Origin: Candidatus Eiseniibacteriota bacterium
Lineage (GTDB): Bacteria > Orphanbacterota > Orphanbacteria > Orphanbacterales > Orphanbacteraceae
DNA length: 64,000 nucleotides
Assembly (NCBI GenBank): GCA_024276995.1
Contig: JAJRWB010000080.1
Span: forward strand, 62,001 to 126,000
Direction of reading: 5' to 3'
Positions 32,934 through 41,557 of the stretch are shown piece after piece. Below the pieces are notes generated by a model. That model was not told the DNA's origin. It ran no database searches and worked only from the letters and a program-made list of their open reading frames with translations. How positions within the stretch are numbered: the first letter of the stretch is position 1; each line of letters starts with the position of its first letter. The position numbers and the translations under genes are program-made.

Positions 32934-35030
32934 ATGAAGCGAATCGCCGTCTGGTTCTTGGCGGCCGGCCTATTCCTACCGCATCCGGCGGCCGGGGCGC
33001 CTTCGATCACGCATCACGTGATCACCGCCGACATCAACCCGAGACGTTCCTTCATCGAAGTGACCGACGGGTTTCACGTGAAGGACCTCGAATCGAGTTC
33101 CTTCCGGTTCAAGCTGAACCGGGGGCTCGAGATCACGAGCCTGAGCCAGGAGGGGAATGCCCTCCGGTGGCGCCGGATCGGCCCGGCACAAGACATGGAA
33201 GGCGCCGCCGTGGTAGTCGAGGTGAATCTTCTCGGAGGGAACCGGAAGGAGGCGGATCTTCGGATCACTTGTTCCGGGGTGATCTACGATTCGCTGACGC
33301 CCCCCGACGAGCCATACGCCCGGTCGTTCGAGCAGACCACGGGGCTGATCGACAAGCGCGGCGCGTTTCTCTCCGGTTCGACTGCGTGGATCCCGACGGT
33401 GGACGGTTCCCTCTTCCGATACCGGCTGCTCGCCACGGTGCCCGGACGGTGGGAATCGGTGAGCCAGGGAAGGATGGAGGCGCGAACCCTCTCCGGTGCT
33501 TCGCGTGTCACGCGATGGGTGTGCGATGATCCGATGGAAGAAGTCTACCTCGTGGCGGGGCCGTACGTTTTCGAAGAGGCGAACCACGGAGACATCAAGA
33601 TCTACGGTTTCCTCTATGATGCGGACGACCGGGAGGATCTCTGGCGAACTTATCTCGAACGCACCAGTGTCTATCTCGATCTTTATAGTACGGTAATCGG
33701 GCCCTATCCTTTCCCCAAGTTCGCCGTGGTGGAAAACTTCTGGCAAACCGGCTTCGGCATGCCGTCGTTCACTCTGTTGGGTGACAAGGTGATTCGCCTT
33801 CCTTTCATACCTTATACATCGTACCGTCACGAGATTCTCCACAACTGGTGGGGGAACGGCGTGTATGTCGACTGGAAATCGGGAAACTGGTGCGAGGGCC
33901 TCACCAGCTACGGCGCGGACCACGCGAACAAGGAGGAACGGAGCGCCGCCGATGCGGTTTCGTACCGGAGAGGGGAGCTTCGCAAGTACAGGAACTATGT
34001 GCAGGAGGCGGAAGACTTTCCACTCTCCCGGTTCACGAGCCGCTCTTCCTCGTCCACCCAGGCGGTCGGTTATTCGAAAGCCACCATGGTATTTCACATG
34101 CTGCGCATATCGGTGGGCGACGTCTCTTTCCACAAGGCGCTCCAGCGGTTCTTCAAGGAGAGGAAATTCCTCGTCTCGGGGTGGAACGACCTGCGCACCG
34201 CGTTCGAGGAGGAAACGCTCAAGGATCTGGGCGTCTTTTTCGATCAGTGGGTGAATCGCAAGGGGGCCCCCGTTCTCTCCGTCGCCGACGTGAAGACGAA
34301 GAAGGAAGGGGATCGGTACGAGGTAGAGACGGTTCTTCACCAGGAGAAACCGTATTACCAGCTCGAAGTGCCTGTGCGACTCGAAACGGACCTCGGTGCG
34401 GAGGAGACATTCGTCATCCTAGACGGCCCCGGGGCGGACTACCGGTGGAAGGGGGCGGGACGCCCGCTGTCGCTTTCCATCGACCCTGATTTCGATCTTT
34501 TCCGGAAGCTCTACCGCGCCGAAATACCGCCCGCCCTCTCCCAGACGCTCGGTGCCGACTCGACGCTGATCGTGCTCGGCGATTCCTCCCGGGAGGATGA
34601 AGATCGACCGCTCGCCGCACTCGCCGCACAGTGGGCCGAGGGGGGCGGCGCCGAGGTGGTTCACGGGGAAGTGGAGGATCCGCTCTTCCGCAGGCGCACT
34701 GTCTGGCTTCTGGGCGAAACGGCCTATGGCGGCCGGTTCGTCGAAACTCTCCCGGCCGGCGTTTCGGTGAATGGAACGGTGTGGACCCTCGGGGGAAAGG
34801 AATACGATAGCGCTTCCCTTTCGCTGGTGATCACGGCGCCCCATCCCGAAAACGGCGAGCTGTCGTGGACCCTCTTCCTCCCGGCGTCGGATGATGCGGT
34901 CCCGGCCATCGGCCGGAAGATCCCGCACTACGGGAAGTACGGCTACCTCGTTTTCGATGGTGACCGGAATGTGGCGAAGGGGGAGTGGCCGTCGGGCGAA
35001 TCACCGATGAGAATCGGACTCGATCGATAG
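32934..35030 (+). CDS. M1-like (gluzincin) metallopeptidase, secreted
   Basis: A 698-residue exported protein. The signal peptide covers 1-21. A beta-rich N-domain precedes the thermolysin-like domain, with HEILH at 299-303 and the third zinc ligand E321 in GNWCEGLTSY. The spacing between HExxH and Glu is 17 residues, one fewer than the classic M1 pattern. The peptidase half ends near 480. A further 210 residues include a beta segment and a Rossmann-like piece (TLIVLGDSSREDEDRPLAALAAQW). The family trims peptides from the N-terminus, here probably in the periplasm. It begins ten bases after the AP gene and is followed by a sulfatase-fold lipoprotein, so it belongs to that operon. Confidence 0.83.
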   Translation: MKRIAVWFLAAGLFLPHPAAGAPSITHHVITADINPRRSFIEVTDGFHVKDLESSSFRFKLNRGLEITSLSQEGNALRWRRIGPAQDMEGAAVVVEVNLLGGNRKEADLRITCSGVIYDSLTPPDEPYARSFEQTTGLIDKRGAFLSGSTAWIPTVDGSLFRYRLLATVPGRWESVSQGRMEARTLSGASRVTRWVCDDPMEEVYLVAGPYVFEEANHGDIKIYGFLYDADDREDLWRTYLERTSVYLDLYSTVIGPYPFPKFAVVENFWQTGFGMPSFTLLGDKVIRLPFIPYTSYRHEILHNWWGNGVYVDWKSGNWCEGLTSYGADHANKEERSAADAVSYRRGELRKYRNYVQEAEDFPLSRFTSRSSSSTQAVGYSKATMVFHMLRISVGDVSFHKALQRFFKERKFLVSGWNDLRTAFEEETLKDLGVFFDQWVNRKGAPVLSVADVKTKKEGDRYEVETVLHQEKPYYQLEVPVRLETDLGAEETFVILDGPGADYRWKGAGRPLSLSIDPDFDLFRKLYRAEIPPALSQTLGADSTLIVLGDSSREDEDRPLAALAAQWAEGGGAEVVHGEVEDPLFRRRTVWLLGETAYGGRFVETLPAGVSVNGTVWTLGGKEYDSASLSLVITAPHPENGELSWTLFLPASDDAVPAIGRKIPHYGKYGYLVFDGDRNVAKGEWPSGESPMRIGLDR

Positions 35031-35041
35031 GGGAGAGCATC

Positions 35042-36400
35042 GTGAAACATCTGTCCATCGCGGCGGTCGTCGTGCCGGCGCTCCTCCTTTCGTGTGGCGG
35101 TGGAGTGAAGGACCGCCACAATATCGTATTCATTTCCATCGACACTCTTCGGGCCGACCACCTCGGCTGTTACGGCTACTTTCGCGACACCTCTCCCGTG
35201 ATCGATTCGCTCGCCTCCGAATCGGTCCTCTTCGAAAGGTGTCTCGCCCCCATGGCGACCACCCTTCCGTCCCACCTGTCGCTCATGACCGGAACGTACC
35301 CGGTGGAGCACGGCGTGATGGCGAACGTCGGCGACGGGGGGAAGGCGTTCGTGCCCTCTCCGTCGATCCGGACGTTCGCCGAGTTCGCCTCCGAGGCGGG
35401 GTATGCGACGGCGGCGTTCATCAGTGCCACGCCGCTCAAACGCCACTCGGGAATCGCCGCAGGGTTCGACGTGTACGATGAACCTCCGGGAGCCGAGCGA
35501 GACGCGGCCGCCACCACCGACGCCGTCCTCCGTTGGCTCCCGTCGGCCGAGAAGAAACCCTTTTTCCTGTGGGTCCATTACTACGATCCCCACGCGCCGT
35601 ACGAGCCCCCCGCCGACCTGGCCGGCTTCTTCAAACCGGGCGTGGAACTGGATGAATACATGAAGGCGAGACGGTTTCCCGACACCATGGTGCAGTTCGA
35701 CGGAAGGTCGTTTCCCACCGTCGACGTGGTCGGACTGTACGACGAGGAGATCCGCTCGACCGACCGTGAACTCGGCAGACTCCTCGACGCCCTTCGCGGA
35801 ATGAAGGCGTGGAAGAAGACGATCATCGTCCTCGTGGGGGATCACGGCGAGGGGCTCGGCCAGCACATGCAGTTCCACCACGGACTCGTCTGGGACGAGC
35901 AGCTCCATGTTCCGCTCTTATTCCGCGTGCCGGGCGAACCGCCGGCGAGAATACCGGAGCCGATCTCGATTACCGACGTGATCCCCACGCTGTTCGCCTA
36001 TATCGACGACATACCCTCCGGGTCCTTCCTGGAACAGGCATCCGGCGTGAACCGTCTTTTCGATACGTCCGAACGCTCTCTTCTCAGCCAGTCGAGCGCC
36101 CGGCGGCGGTCGACGAATGAACCTTTCGGGGAGTACGCCCTCACCACGGAGAAGTGGAAGTACGTCTACAACGTGACCGGCGGCGACCGGCTTTTCGACC
36201 TGGAGTCCGATCCCTACGAACTGGTGAACCTTGTCGACCGAAAACCGTCGGAGGCCGCCGCCCTCAAGATGCGTATCATCGAAGAGCTGGAAGCGGGTGT
36301 GGAAAGGGGCGCGCGTTTCTGGGGGAACGAGACGCCCCGAACCCGCCCGCTCGAACAGAAAACGAAGGCGGAATTGAAGGCGCTCGGATACGTCGACTGA
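35042..36400 (+). CDS. Sulfatase-fold lipoprotein with Thr nucleophile and LGY tail
   Basis: A 452-residue protein. A lipobox (PALLLSC18) predicts a lipoprotein. The sulfatase fold is complete: ISIDTLRADHLGCYG for metal, GDHGEGLGQH, and HHGLVWDEQLHVPLLFR. At the nucleophile position it has T74-L-P-S-H. Classic sulfatases need Cys or Ser in C/S-x-P-x-R, converted to formylglycine, so this protein is more likely a phosphatase, phosphotransferase or other AP-type enzyme. The end is TKAELKALGYVD, matching the tail in the sulfate-activation operon. The GTG start has GGGGAG seven bases upstream. Part of the 30.7-38.6 kb operon. Confidence 0.85.
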   Translation: MKHLSIAAVVVPALLLSCGGGVKDRHNIVFISIDTLRADHLGCYGYFRDTSPVIDSLASESVLFERCLAPMATTLPSHLSLMTGTYPVEHGVMANVGDGGKAFVPSPSIRTFAEFASEAGYATAAFISATPLKRHSGIAAGFDVYDEPPGAERDAAATTDAVLRWLPSAEKKPFFLWVHYYDPHAPYEPPADLAGFFKPGVELDEYMKARRFPDTMVQFDGRSFPTVDVVGLYDEEIRSTDRELGRLLDALRGMKAWKKTIIVLVGDHGEGLGQHMQFHHGLVWDEQLHVPLLFRVPGEPPARIPEPISITDVIPTLFAYIDDIPSGSFLEQASGVNRLFDTSERSLLSQSSARRRSTNEPFGEYALTTEKWKYVYNVTGGDRLFDLESDPYELVNLVDRKPSEAAALKMRIIEELEAGVERGARFWGNETPRTRPLEQKTKAELKALGYVD

Positions 36401-36438
36401 AGCCGCCTCTGGCTTCCTTGAGAGAAAGGAGTACGACC

Positions 36439-37038
36439 ATGAAGAGAATCTTTTCAACGGTGCTAATCCTTTCGATACTCATCGCTCTCCTTTCCGGTTG
36501 CGGCCGGAAGGAGAAGAAGGGCGAACACGGCGGCACGATCGTGAAGGCCGCGGGGTACAGTTTCGAGCCGGTGTTTTCCAATTTCGGCGTGGAGATCTAT
36601 GTGAGTCGCGGTTCGAAACCGGTACCGATCGAAGGTGTCGTCGGTTCCGCCACGGTGGAGCAGGAAGGAAAACCACCCCGTTGGGCCGACCTGCGTGCGG
36701 AAGTGGAACGGCTCTTGGTGCCGTATGCCTTTCCCACCATCGCCGGCTACTCGGCGAACGTCCGGTTCAACATCAAGGGGCTGGAGGAGGACCGGGAAAA
36801 GACGGTGGAATTCGCCGCCCCCTTTCGGATGACCGTTCTTTACGGCTACAGCTGTCCGAAGCATCCGGAGATCACCACGCTGAGGCGGGGGAAATGCGTG
36901 AAGTGCGGCGGCGCCGACAAGGTGGAAACGAAGGTGAGATTCCAGTGCAGTGTGCACGATGACGTCTGGTCGATGACGTACGGCGAGTGCGAGCAGTGCG
37001 GAACCACGCTCGTTCTCCGCCCGGTGCCCGAACCGTGA
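36439..37038 (+). CDS. Lipoprotein with two heavy-metal-binding (HMBD-like) Cys/His modules
   Basis: A 199-residue lipoprotein: lipobox LIALLSGC near residue 22, a basic linker, a beta-rich middle (about 40-130), then two tandem metal-binding modules. These are YSCPKHPEITTLRRGKCVKCGG and FQCSVHDDVWSMTYGECEQCGTTL. They follow the C-x2-H...C-x2-C pattern of the YHS-like heavy-metal-binding domains found in copper exporters and CusB adaptors. The metal is unknown; copper or zinc is plausible. AAAGGAG precedes the ATG. The stop overlaps the next AP lipoprotein gene by four bases, so delivery of zinc to the AP enzymes is an attractive but unproven idea. Confidence 0.75.
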   Translation: MKRIFSTVLILSILIALLSGCGRKEKKGEHGGTIVKAAGYSFEPVFSNFGVEIYVSRGSKPVPIEGVVGSATVEQEGKPPRWADLRAEVERLLVPYAFPTIAGYSANVRFNIKGLEEDREKTVEFAAPFRMTVLYGYSCPKHPEITTLRRGKCVKCGGADKVETKVRFQCSVHDDVWSMTYGECEQCGTTLVLRPVPEP

Positions 37039-38588
37039 CGCTTCGCCGGTATCGGTGTGTTTTCGCGCTGGGACTCGCCTTCCTCGCGCTCTCTTCCGGG
37101 TGCGGGGGCGATTCCCGCCCCACGGGGATGCGCGTCGCCGTGATCGGTCTCGACGGCGCCACCTTCGACCTTCTCGATCCGTGGATGAAAGAGGGGATTC
37201 TGCCGAATCTCTCCCGGCTGAGACGTGAAGGCTACGCGTCGGAGATGGAGTCGGTTCTGCCCGCGCTCTCCGCGCCCGCGTGGACCACCGCTTCCACCGG
37301 GGTGAACCCGGGGAAACACGGGATTTTCGATTTCGAGCTCGTCGACCGGGAGCGGTTCCTCCCGGTACCCGCCACGTCGCTCGACAGGAAGGCGAAAGCG
37401 GTGTGGGAATACCTCACCGAATCGAGACGGCGATCGGTGATCCTCACGATTCCGGTCACCTCTCCTCCCGACGAAATCGACGGGATCATGGTTTCGGGCT
37501 TCCCCTATCTGAAGCCGACCGGTTATACGTGGCCCGCCGACGTGGAGCATCGTCTCGGCGCATGGCGTCTCGACCGGTACGGCGAGTACCTTCCACCGGG
37601 CGGAGAGGAGGCGTTCCTGGCGAATCTCGTCGCCACGCGCGAAGCACGGTTCCGCGCAGCCATCGATTTCTACCGCAACGAGGAGTGGGATCTCTTCTGG
37701 ATCGTCTTCATGGGCACCGACAAGGTGCAGCACTTCTTCTGGCAGTTCATGGATCCTTCGGGAAGAGAGGTCGATCCCGTCCTCACGGAGAAGTTCGGCA
37801 ACGCGATTCGCGATTTCTGGATCCGAACCGACGAGATGGTGGGCGAGTTTCTCGACGATACCGACACGAACACGGTGCTCTTCGTCCTTTCCGATCACGG
37901 TTTCCGGCCGGTGAACCGTGATTTCCGCGTGCTGAAATGGCTCTGGGACGAAGGATATTGTGCGGTCGATCCGACCCGCTCGAAGGTGCTCTATTTCCCC
38001 CATCTCGGGGGGAGGATGACGGTGAACCGGAGCGACCGGTTCGAACACGGCGTCATCGCGCCGGGCGCGGAGTACGACAGCCTCATCGAAGAGTTGCGCG
38101 GAAAGCTGCGTGCGCTGAAAGATCCGCTCACCGGCTCGGCGGTGGTCGGCGCCGTCTACCGGAGCGACGAGGTCTACTCGGGGCCGTTTCTCGCCGACGC
38201 GCCCGACCTTCTCCTCGTGCCGGGGAAGAACTTCCTCTTCTCCCGGGGATCTCCGATGACCGACGGGTCGGTGTTCGGCCTGCCCGAGTTCACCTTTTCC
38301 GCGTACCACGACCGGCGCGGAATCGTGATGGCCCGGGGACCGCACATCCGCGCCGGGAGCGGCGGACCCACCCCCGATCTTGCCGATATCGCGCCCACCA
38401 TACTGCGTATTCTCGGCGAGACGGTGCCCCGCGATATGGACGGCGACATGATCGAGGGGCTGTTCGATTCCTCTTTCGAAGAGGCGGCGCCGCTGCGGAA
38501 AGGGAACCGGCCGATCCGAAGGAAGGTGCCCGATGCGAAAATCCGCGAGCAGCGAAAGGATCTGAAAGCACTTCCCTACCTCGGCTGA
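37035..38588 (+). CDS. AP-superfamily phosphodiesterase-like lipoprotein
   Basis: A 517-residue protein with lipobox LALSSGC near residue 22 and a complete AP active site: GLDGATFDL, Ser in PALSAPAW, GTDKVQHFFW, SDHGFRPV, and a late His in FSAYHDRRG. This is the closest in the window to the common bacterial PF01663 type. The C-terminus reads EQRKDLKALPYLG, a degenerate form of the LGY tail (Pro for Gly). GTG overlaps the stop of the metal-binding lipoprotein (GTGA). It should act in the periplasm on phosphodiesters; substrate unknown. It ends 12 bases from the convergent sulfatase-fold gene. Confidence 0.86.
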   Translation: MTLRRYRCVFALGLAFLALSSGCGGDSRPTGMRVAVIGLDGATFDLLDPWMKEGILPNLSRLRREGYASEMESVLPALSAPAWTTASTGVNPGKHGIFDFELVDRERFLPVPATSLDRKAKAVWEYLTESRRRSVILTIPVTSPPDEIDGIMVSGFPYLKPTGYTWPADVEHRLGAWRLDRYGEYLPPGGEEAFLANLVATREARFRAAIDFYRNEEWDLFWIVFMGTDKVQHFFWQFMDPSGREVDPVLTEKFGNAIRDFWIRTDEMVGEFLDDTDTNTVLFVLSDHGFRPVNRDFRVLKWLWDEGYCAVDPTRSKVLYFPHLGGRMTVNRSDRFEHGVIAPGAEYDSLIEELRGKLRALKDPLTGSAVVGAVYRSDEVYSGPFLADAPDLLLVPGKNFLFSRGSPMTDGSVFGLPEFTFSAYHDRRGIVMARGPHIRAGSGGPTPDLADIAPTILRILGETVPRDMDGDMIEGLFDSSFEEAAPLRKGNRPIRRKVPDAKIREQRKDLKALPYLG

Positions 38589-38600
38589 CGGTACGGCGAC

Positions 38601-40388
38601 TCAGCGAAAATTCACCCGCACCGATATCTTCTCACCGGTGGCGAGGGCCTTCTCGAAGGCGTCGAGCATCCGCCGGTACTGCGTGTTGTCCGGATCGAGG
38701 CGGACCGCTTCGCGCATCGCTTTCACCGCGTCCGCGGTTCTCCCCAGGTTGACGAGCGCCGCCGATGCATTCGCATACGCTTCCGCGCCGGAAGGAGCCC
38801 CTTCGAGAACATCGAGGAAGAGCCGCTCGGCATCTTCCTTCCTACCTTCGCCCACATACACCTCGGCGAGAAGGCTGAGCGCGGGGAAGTAGTCGCCGTC
38901 GAGTTTTACCGCTTCCTCGAGGAGCGGCTTCGCGTCGCCGGGCCGGCCCTGATCGATCGCCAGGCGTGCGTTCCTGCAGAGGATCTTCGCCCGCTGGAGC
39001 GCGTTGAACTCGAGCACCGCTTCGGTGGGATCGGGGAGATCGCCGCCGAGCGGCCCGTCAGGGTGAGAACTCTTGCCGCGCGTGGCGTATCCGAGCGCCT
39101 CGAGCCGCTCGCGCTGCGCTTTGTCCATCGTGCCGGCGAGGCGATCTTCGCCACGGACCTCTTTTTCCGAACGGAGATGCTCCTCCATGACCATGCCGAG
39201 TCGCGCGGCGACGTCGGGGCGGCTTTCGTAGAGATTCTCCCCTTCCGTCGGATCGACGGAGAGATGGTAAAGCTCCTTCGACGGGGCTTCGATAAATTTC
39301 CACTCCCGGTCGCGCACCGATCGGGTCGGTGCCCATCCGTATGATGTGTAGCCGCGAAACGCCTCGGTGTACGCCGTCCGCCCCGGGTCGATGATGCCGC
39401 GCAGGAGAGGCCCCGCGTCGATCCCCTCCATCCCCTCCGGGATATCGAGTCCCGCCAGGCCCGCGAGGGTGGGGGCGATATCGATCGTGGAGACGACACC
39501 GGTGATCCGCTCCCCCTCGGCCACCTCTCCGGGCCAGCGGAGAATCATCGGGATGTGCGACGTTGATTCATACACGAAGAATCCGTGCTCGTATTCGTTG
39601 TGCTCCCCGAATCCCTCGCCGTGATCGGCGGTGAGAAGGATGACCGTCCTGTCCGACAGGCCGCGCCGGTCGATCCACTCGAGAAGCCGTCCGACCTCGC
39701 GGTCGGTGTACGCCGCCTCGCCGTAGTAAGGCTTCCCCGCATACTCGCTTCGAAAGGGAGGAGGAGGGTCGTAGTTGGAATGGGGATCGAAATAATGGGC
39801 GAAAAGGAAGAACGGCCCGTCGCCGGCGTTCTTCATCCAGGAGATCGCCCTGTCGGTCACCTCGCCGGCCCGCCGCTGCAGCACTGATCCGGCGCCGATC
39901 CCCTCGTTTCGGAGAGCGGGATCGTACACCTTCCAGTCGTCCGAGAAGCGGTCATCATACTGCTCGAAACCCTGGTCGAGGTTCGCCTGGGCGGCGAGAA
40001 CGGCCGACCCGACCACCGCCCCCGTCCGGTAGCCGGCGGCGCGGAACATCTCCGCCAGCGTGATGAAACGATCGTTCAAGTACGTCTCGTTGCTTCTCAC
40101 ATGATGGTCATAAGGATAGCGGCCGGTCATGATCGAACAGATCGAGGGGAATGTGACGGTGGCGGCGGTGACGGCCGACTCGAAGAGCGCCCCCTCCTCG
40201 GCGAGCCGATCGATCGATGGCGTGCGGACCTCGCGCGAACCGTAGCAGCTCAGTGCATCGCGCCGGAGCGTGTCGATCACGATGAGCACAACATTCGGGC
40301 GCCCGTCGTTCGGGGCGCATGCCGGGAAGAAAGAGAGAAGGACGCCGGCGAGGAAGACGGTCCGAAAGATGGAACCGAATACGTTCAT
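38601..40388 (-). CDS. Sulfatase-fold lipoprotein with C-terminal TPR repeats
   Basis: A 595-residue lipoprotein (C24 in FFPAC). The sulfatase fold spans about 30-440 with VIDTLRRDALSCYG, TADHGEGFGEH and EHGFFVYESTSHIPMIL. The nucleophile position is T79 in T-F-P-S-I, again not Cys or Ser, so formylglycine cannot form. A segment RLEALGYATRGK marks the end of the catalytic domain and matches the LGY tails found at protein ends elsewhere here. Three or four TPR units follow (AKPLLEEAVKLDGDYFPAL, ADAVKAMREAVRLDPDN). The start overlaps the upstream ABC permease stop (ATGA), so it is the last gene of that operon. Confidence 0.85.
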   Translation of the reverse strand: MNVFGSIFRTVFLAGVLLSFFPACAPNDGRPNVVLIVIDTLRRDALSCYGSREVRTPSIDRLAEEGALFESAVTAATVTFPSICSIMTGRYPYDHHVRSNETYLNDRFITLAEMFRAAGYRTGAVVGSAVLAAQANLDQGFEQYDDRFSDDWKVYDPALRNEGIGAGSVLQRRAGEVTDRAISWMKNAGDGPFFLFAHYFDPHSNYDPPPPFRSEYAGKPYYGEAAYTDREVGRLLEWIDRRGLSDRTVILLTADHGEGFGEHNEYEHGFFVYESTSHIPMILRWPGEVAEGERITGVVSTIDIAPTLAGLAGLDIPEGMEGIDAGPLLRGIIDPGRTAYTEAFRGYTSYGWAPTRSVRDREWKFIEAPSKELYHLSVDPTEGENLYESRPDVAARLGMVMEEHLRSEKEVRGEDRLAGTMDKAQRERLEALGYATRGKSSHPDGPLGGDLPDPTEAVLEFNALQRAKILCRNARLAIDQGRPGDAKPLLEEAVKLDGDYFPALSLLAEVYVGEGRKEDAERLFLDVLEGAPSGAEAYANASAALVNLGRTADAVKAMREAVRLDPDNTQYRRMLDAFEKALATGEKISVRVNFR

Positions 40389-41557
40389 CGGTCGAACCTG
40401 AGGAGTCTCGATGCGAGATACGCGAACGCGGCGGCGTAGAGCGTGAGGACCGTGATGTTCAAAGCGACGTCGCCGAGGCTTCCGCCGTAGGAAATCAACG
40501 TGTGGAGCCCTTCGAGCGCCCACGCCGTGGGGAAGATGTGCGCCAGCTTCTTCATGCCGTCGGGAACGATTTCGAGGGGCCACCAGCACCCGCCGAGGGC
40601 GGATAACGTGAGCGTTACCAGCACGCCGAGAGAGGCGGCGGTGTCCGCCTTTCCGACGACAAGGCCGATGAAGATGCCGATCGTCGCCGCCGTGATGGCG
40701 TAGACGAGAAAGAGAAGCGCGAGTGCCGTAGGATCGTTTCCCCACCGCATATCGAAGAGGAGTGTGCTCACCGCCATGAGGAAGAGGATCTGAACGAGCG
40801 ACGTGAGAAGACGCCCCGCCAATTTGCCGGTGAAGATGTCGAGTTTCGACAGCGGACAAGCACCGAGCCTCCTGATGTGGCCCTGGCGCACGTCGACGGC
40901 GATGTCCGCCGCCCCCGCAGTGAGCGCCACGATGAGGACGAACATGACCAGGTTTCCCGGAACCGACAGGAGGTATCCCCGCGGGATCGGCCGCGCGCGG
41001 CTCGCGCTGCGCACTTCGAGTTCGACGAGCGGGGGGAGGGCGGCCACCGAGTCGTACGCCGCCATGAACACGCTGTCGGCGCCGTTCGCCCGGAGCGAAT
41101 CGGGAACGCCCTGAAGGTTGAGGAGCACGCGGATCGCCGCCTTCCGGGCGCTCCACGCGTAGCTCTCCGCGCGCCGCGCCGAGGCGCCCCGCTTCGAGAC
41201 GACTTCCACCGAATCGCGTCCCCCCGAAAGAACGGTTCGCGTCAGTCCCCGCGGAACGACGATCCAGCTTCCCCGCGCTTCGAGAAGAGAATCGCCTTCG
41301 GCGTGCGTTTCCCCCACCCAGGTCCTGTCTTCCAGTTCCTTCGTGAAGGCCTCGCCGAGAAAGAGGGTGTCCTCCATTGCCACGGGGATGGCCGACTTTT
41401 CCGTTGTCTTTGCGTCGTCGCCGAAGTTCGCCCTGCCGAAGGTGTAGATGAAGATGAGCGGCATCACGAAGAGCCAGAGAAGATTCTGCCGGTCCCTCAG
41501 GACGAGGGTGAGATCGGTACGGGCGATAGCGAGAATCTGGAGAAGTCGCACGATCAT
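40385..41557 (-). CDS. ABC-2 type transporter permease
   Basis: A 390-residue permease: one N-terminal helix (about 25-42), a large extracytoplasmic domain of about 170 residues, then five C-terminal helices from about 205. This is the ABC-2/YhbS-like linear arrangement of drug and polysaccharide exporters. Family features include the amphipathic start RTDLTLVLRDRQNLLWLFVMPLIF and the late GCWWPLEIVPDGMKKLAHIFPTAWALEGLH. It couples by overlap to a second permease upstream and to the sulfatase-fold gene downstream. The two permeases probably form a heterodimer with the ATPase at 42.8 kb. Confidence 0.87.
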   Translation of the reverse strand: MIVRLLQILAIARTDLTLVLRDRQNLLWLFVMPLIFIYTFGRANFGDDAKTTEKSAIPVAMEDTLFLGEAFTKELEDRTWVGETHAEGDSLLEARGSWIVVPRGLTRTVLSGGRDSVEVVSKRGASARRAESYAWSARKAAIRVLLNLQGVPDSLRANGADSVFMAAYDSVAALPPLVELEVRSASRARPIPRGYLLSVPGNLVMFVLIVALTAGAADIAVDVRQGHIRRLGACPLSKLDIFTGKLAGRLLTSLVQILFLMAVSTLLFDMRWGNDPTALALLFLVYAITAATIGIFIGLVVGKADTAASLGVLVTLTLSALGGCWWPLEIVPDGMKKLAHIFPTAWALEGLHTLISYGGSLGDVALNITVLTLYAAAFAYLASRLLRFDR

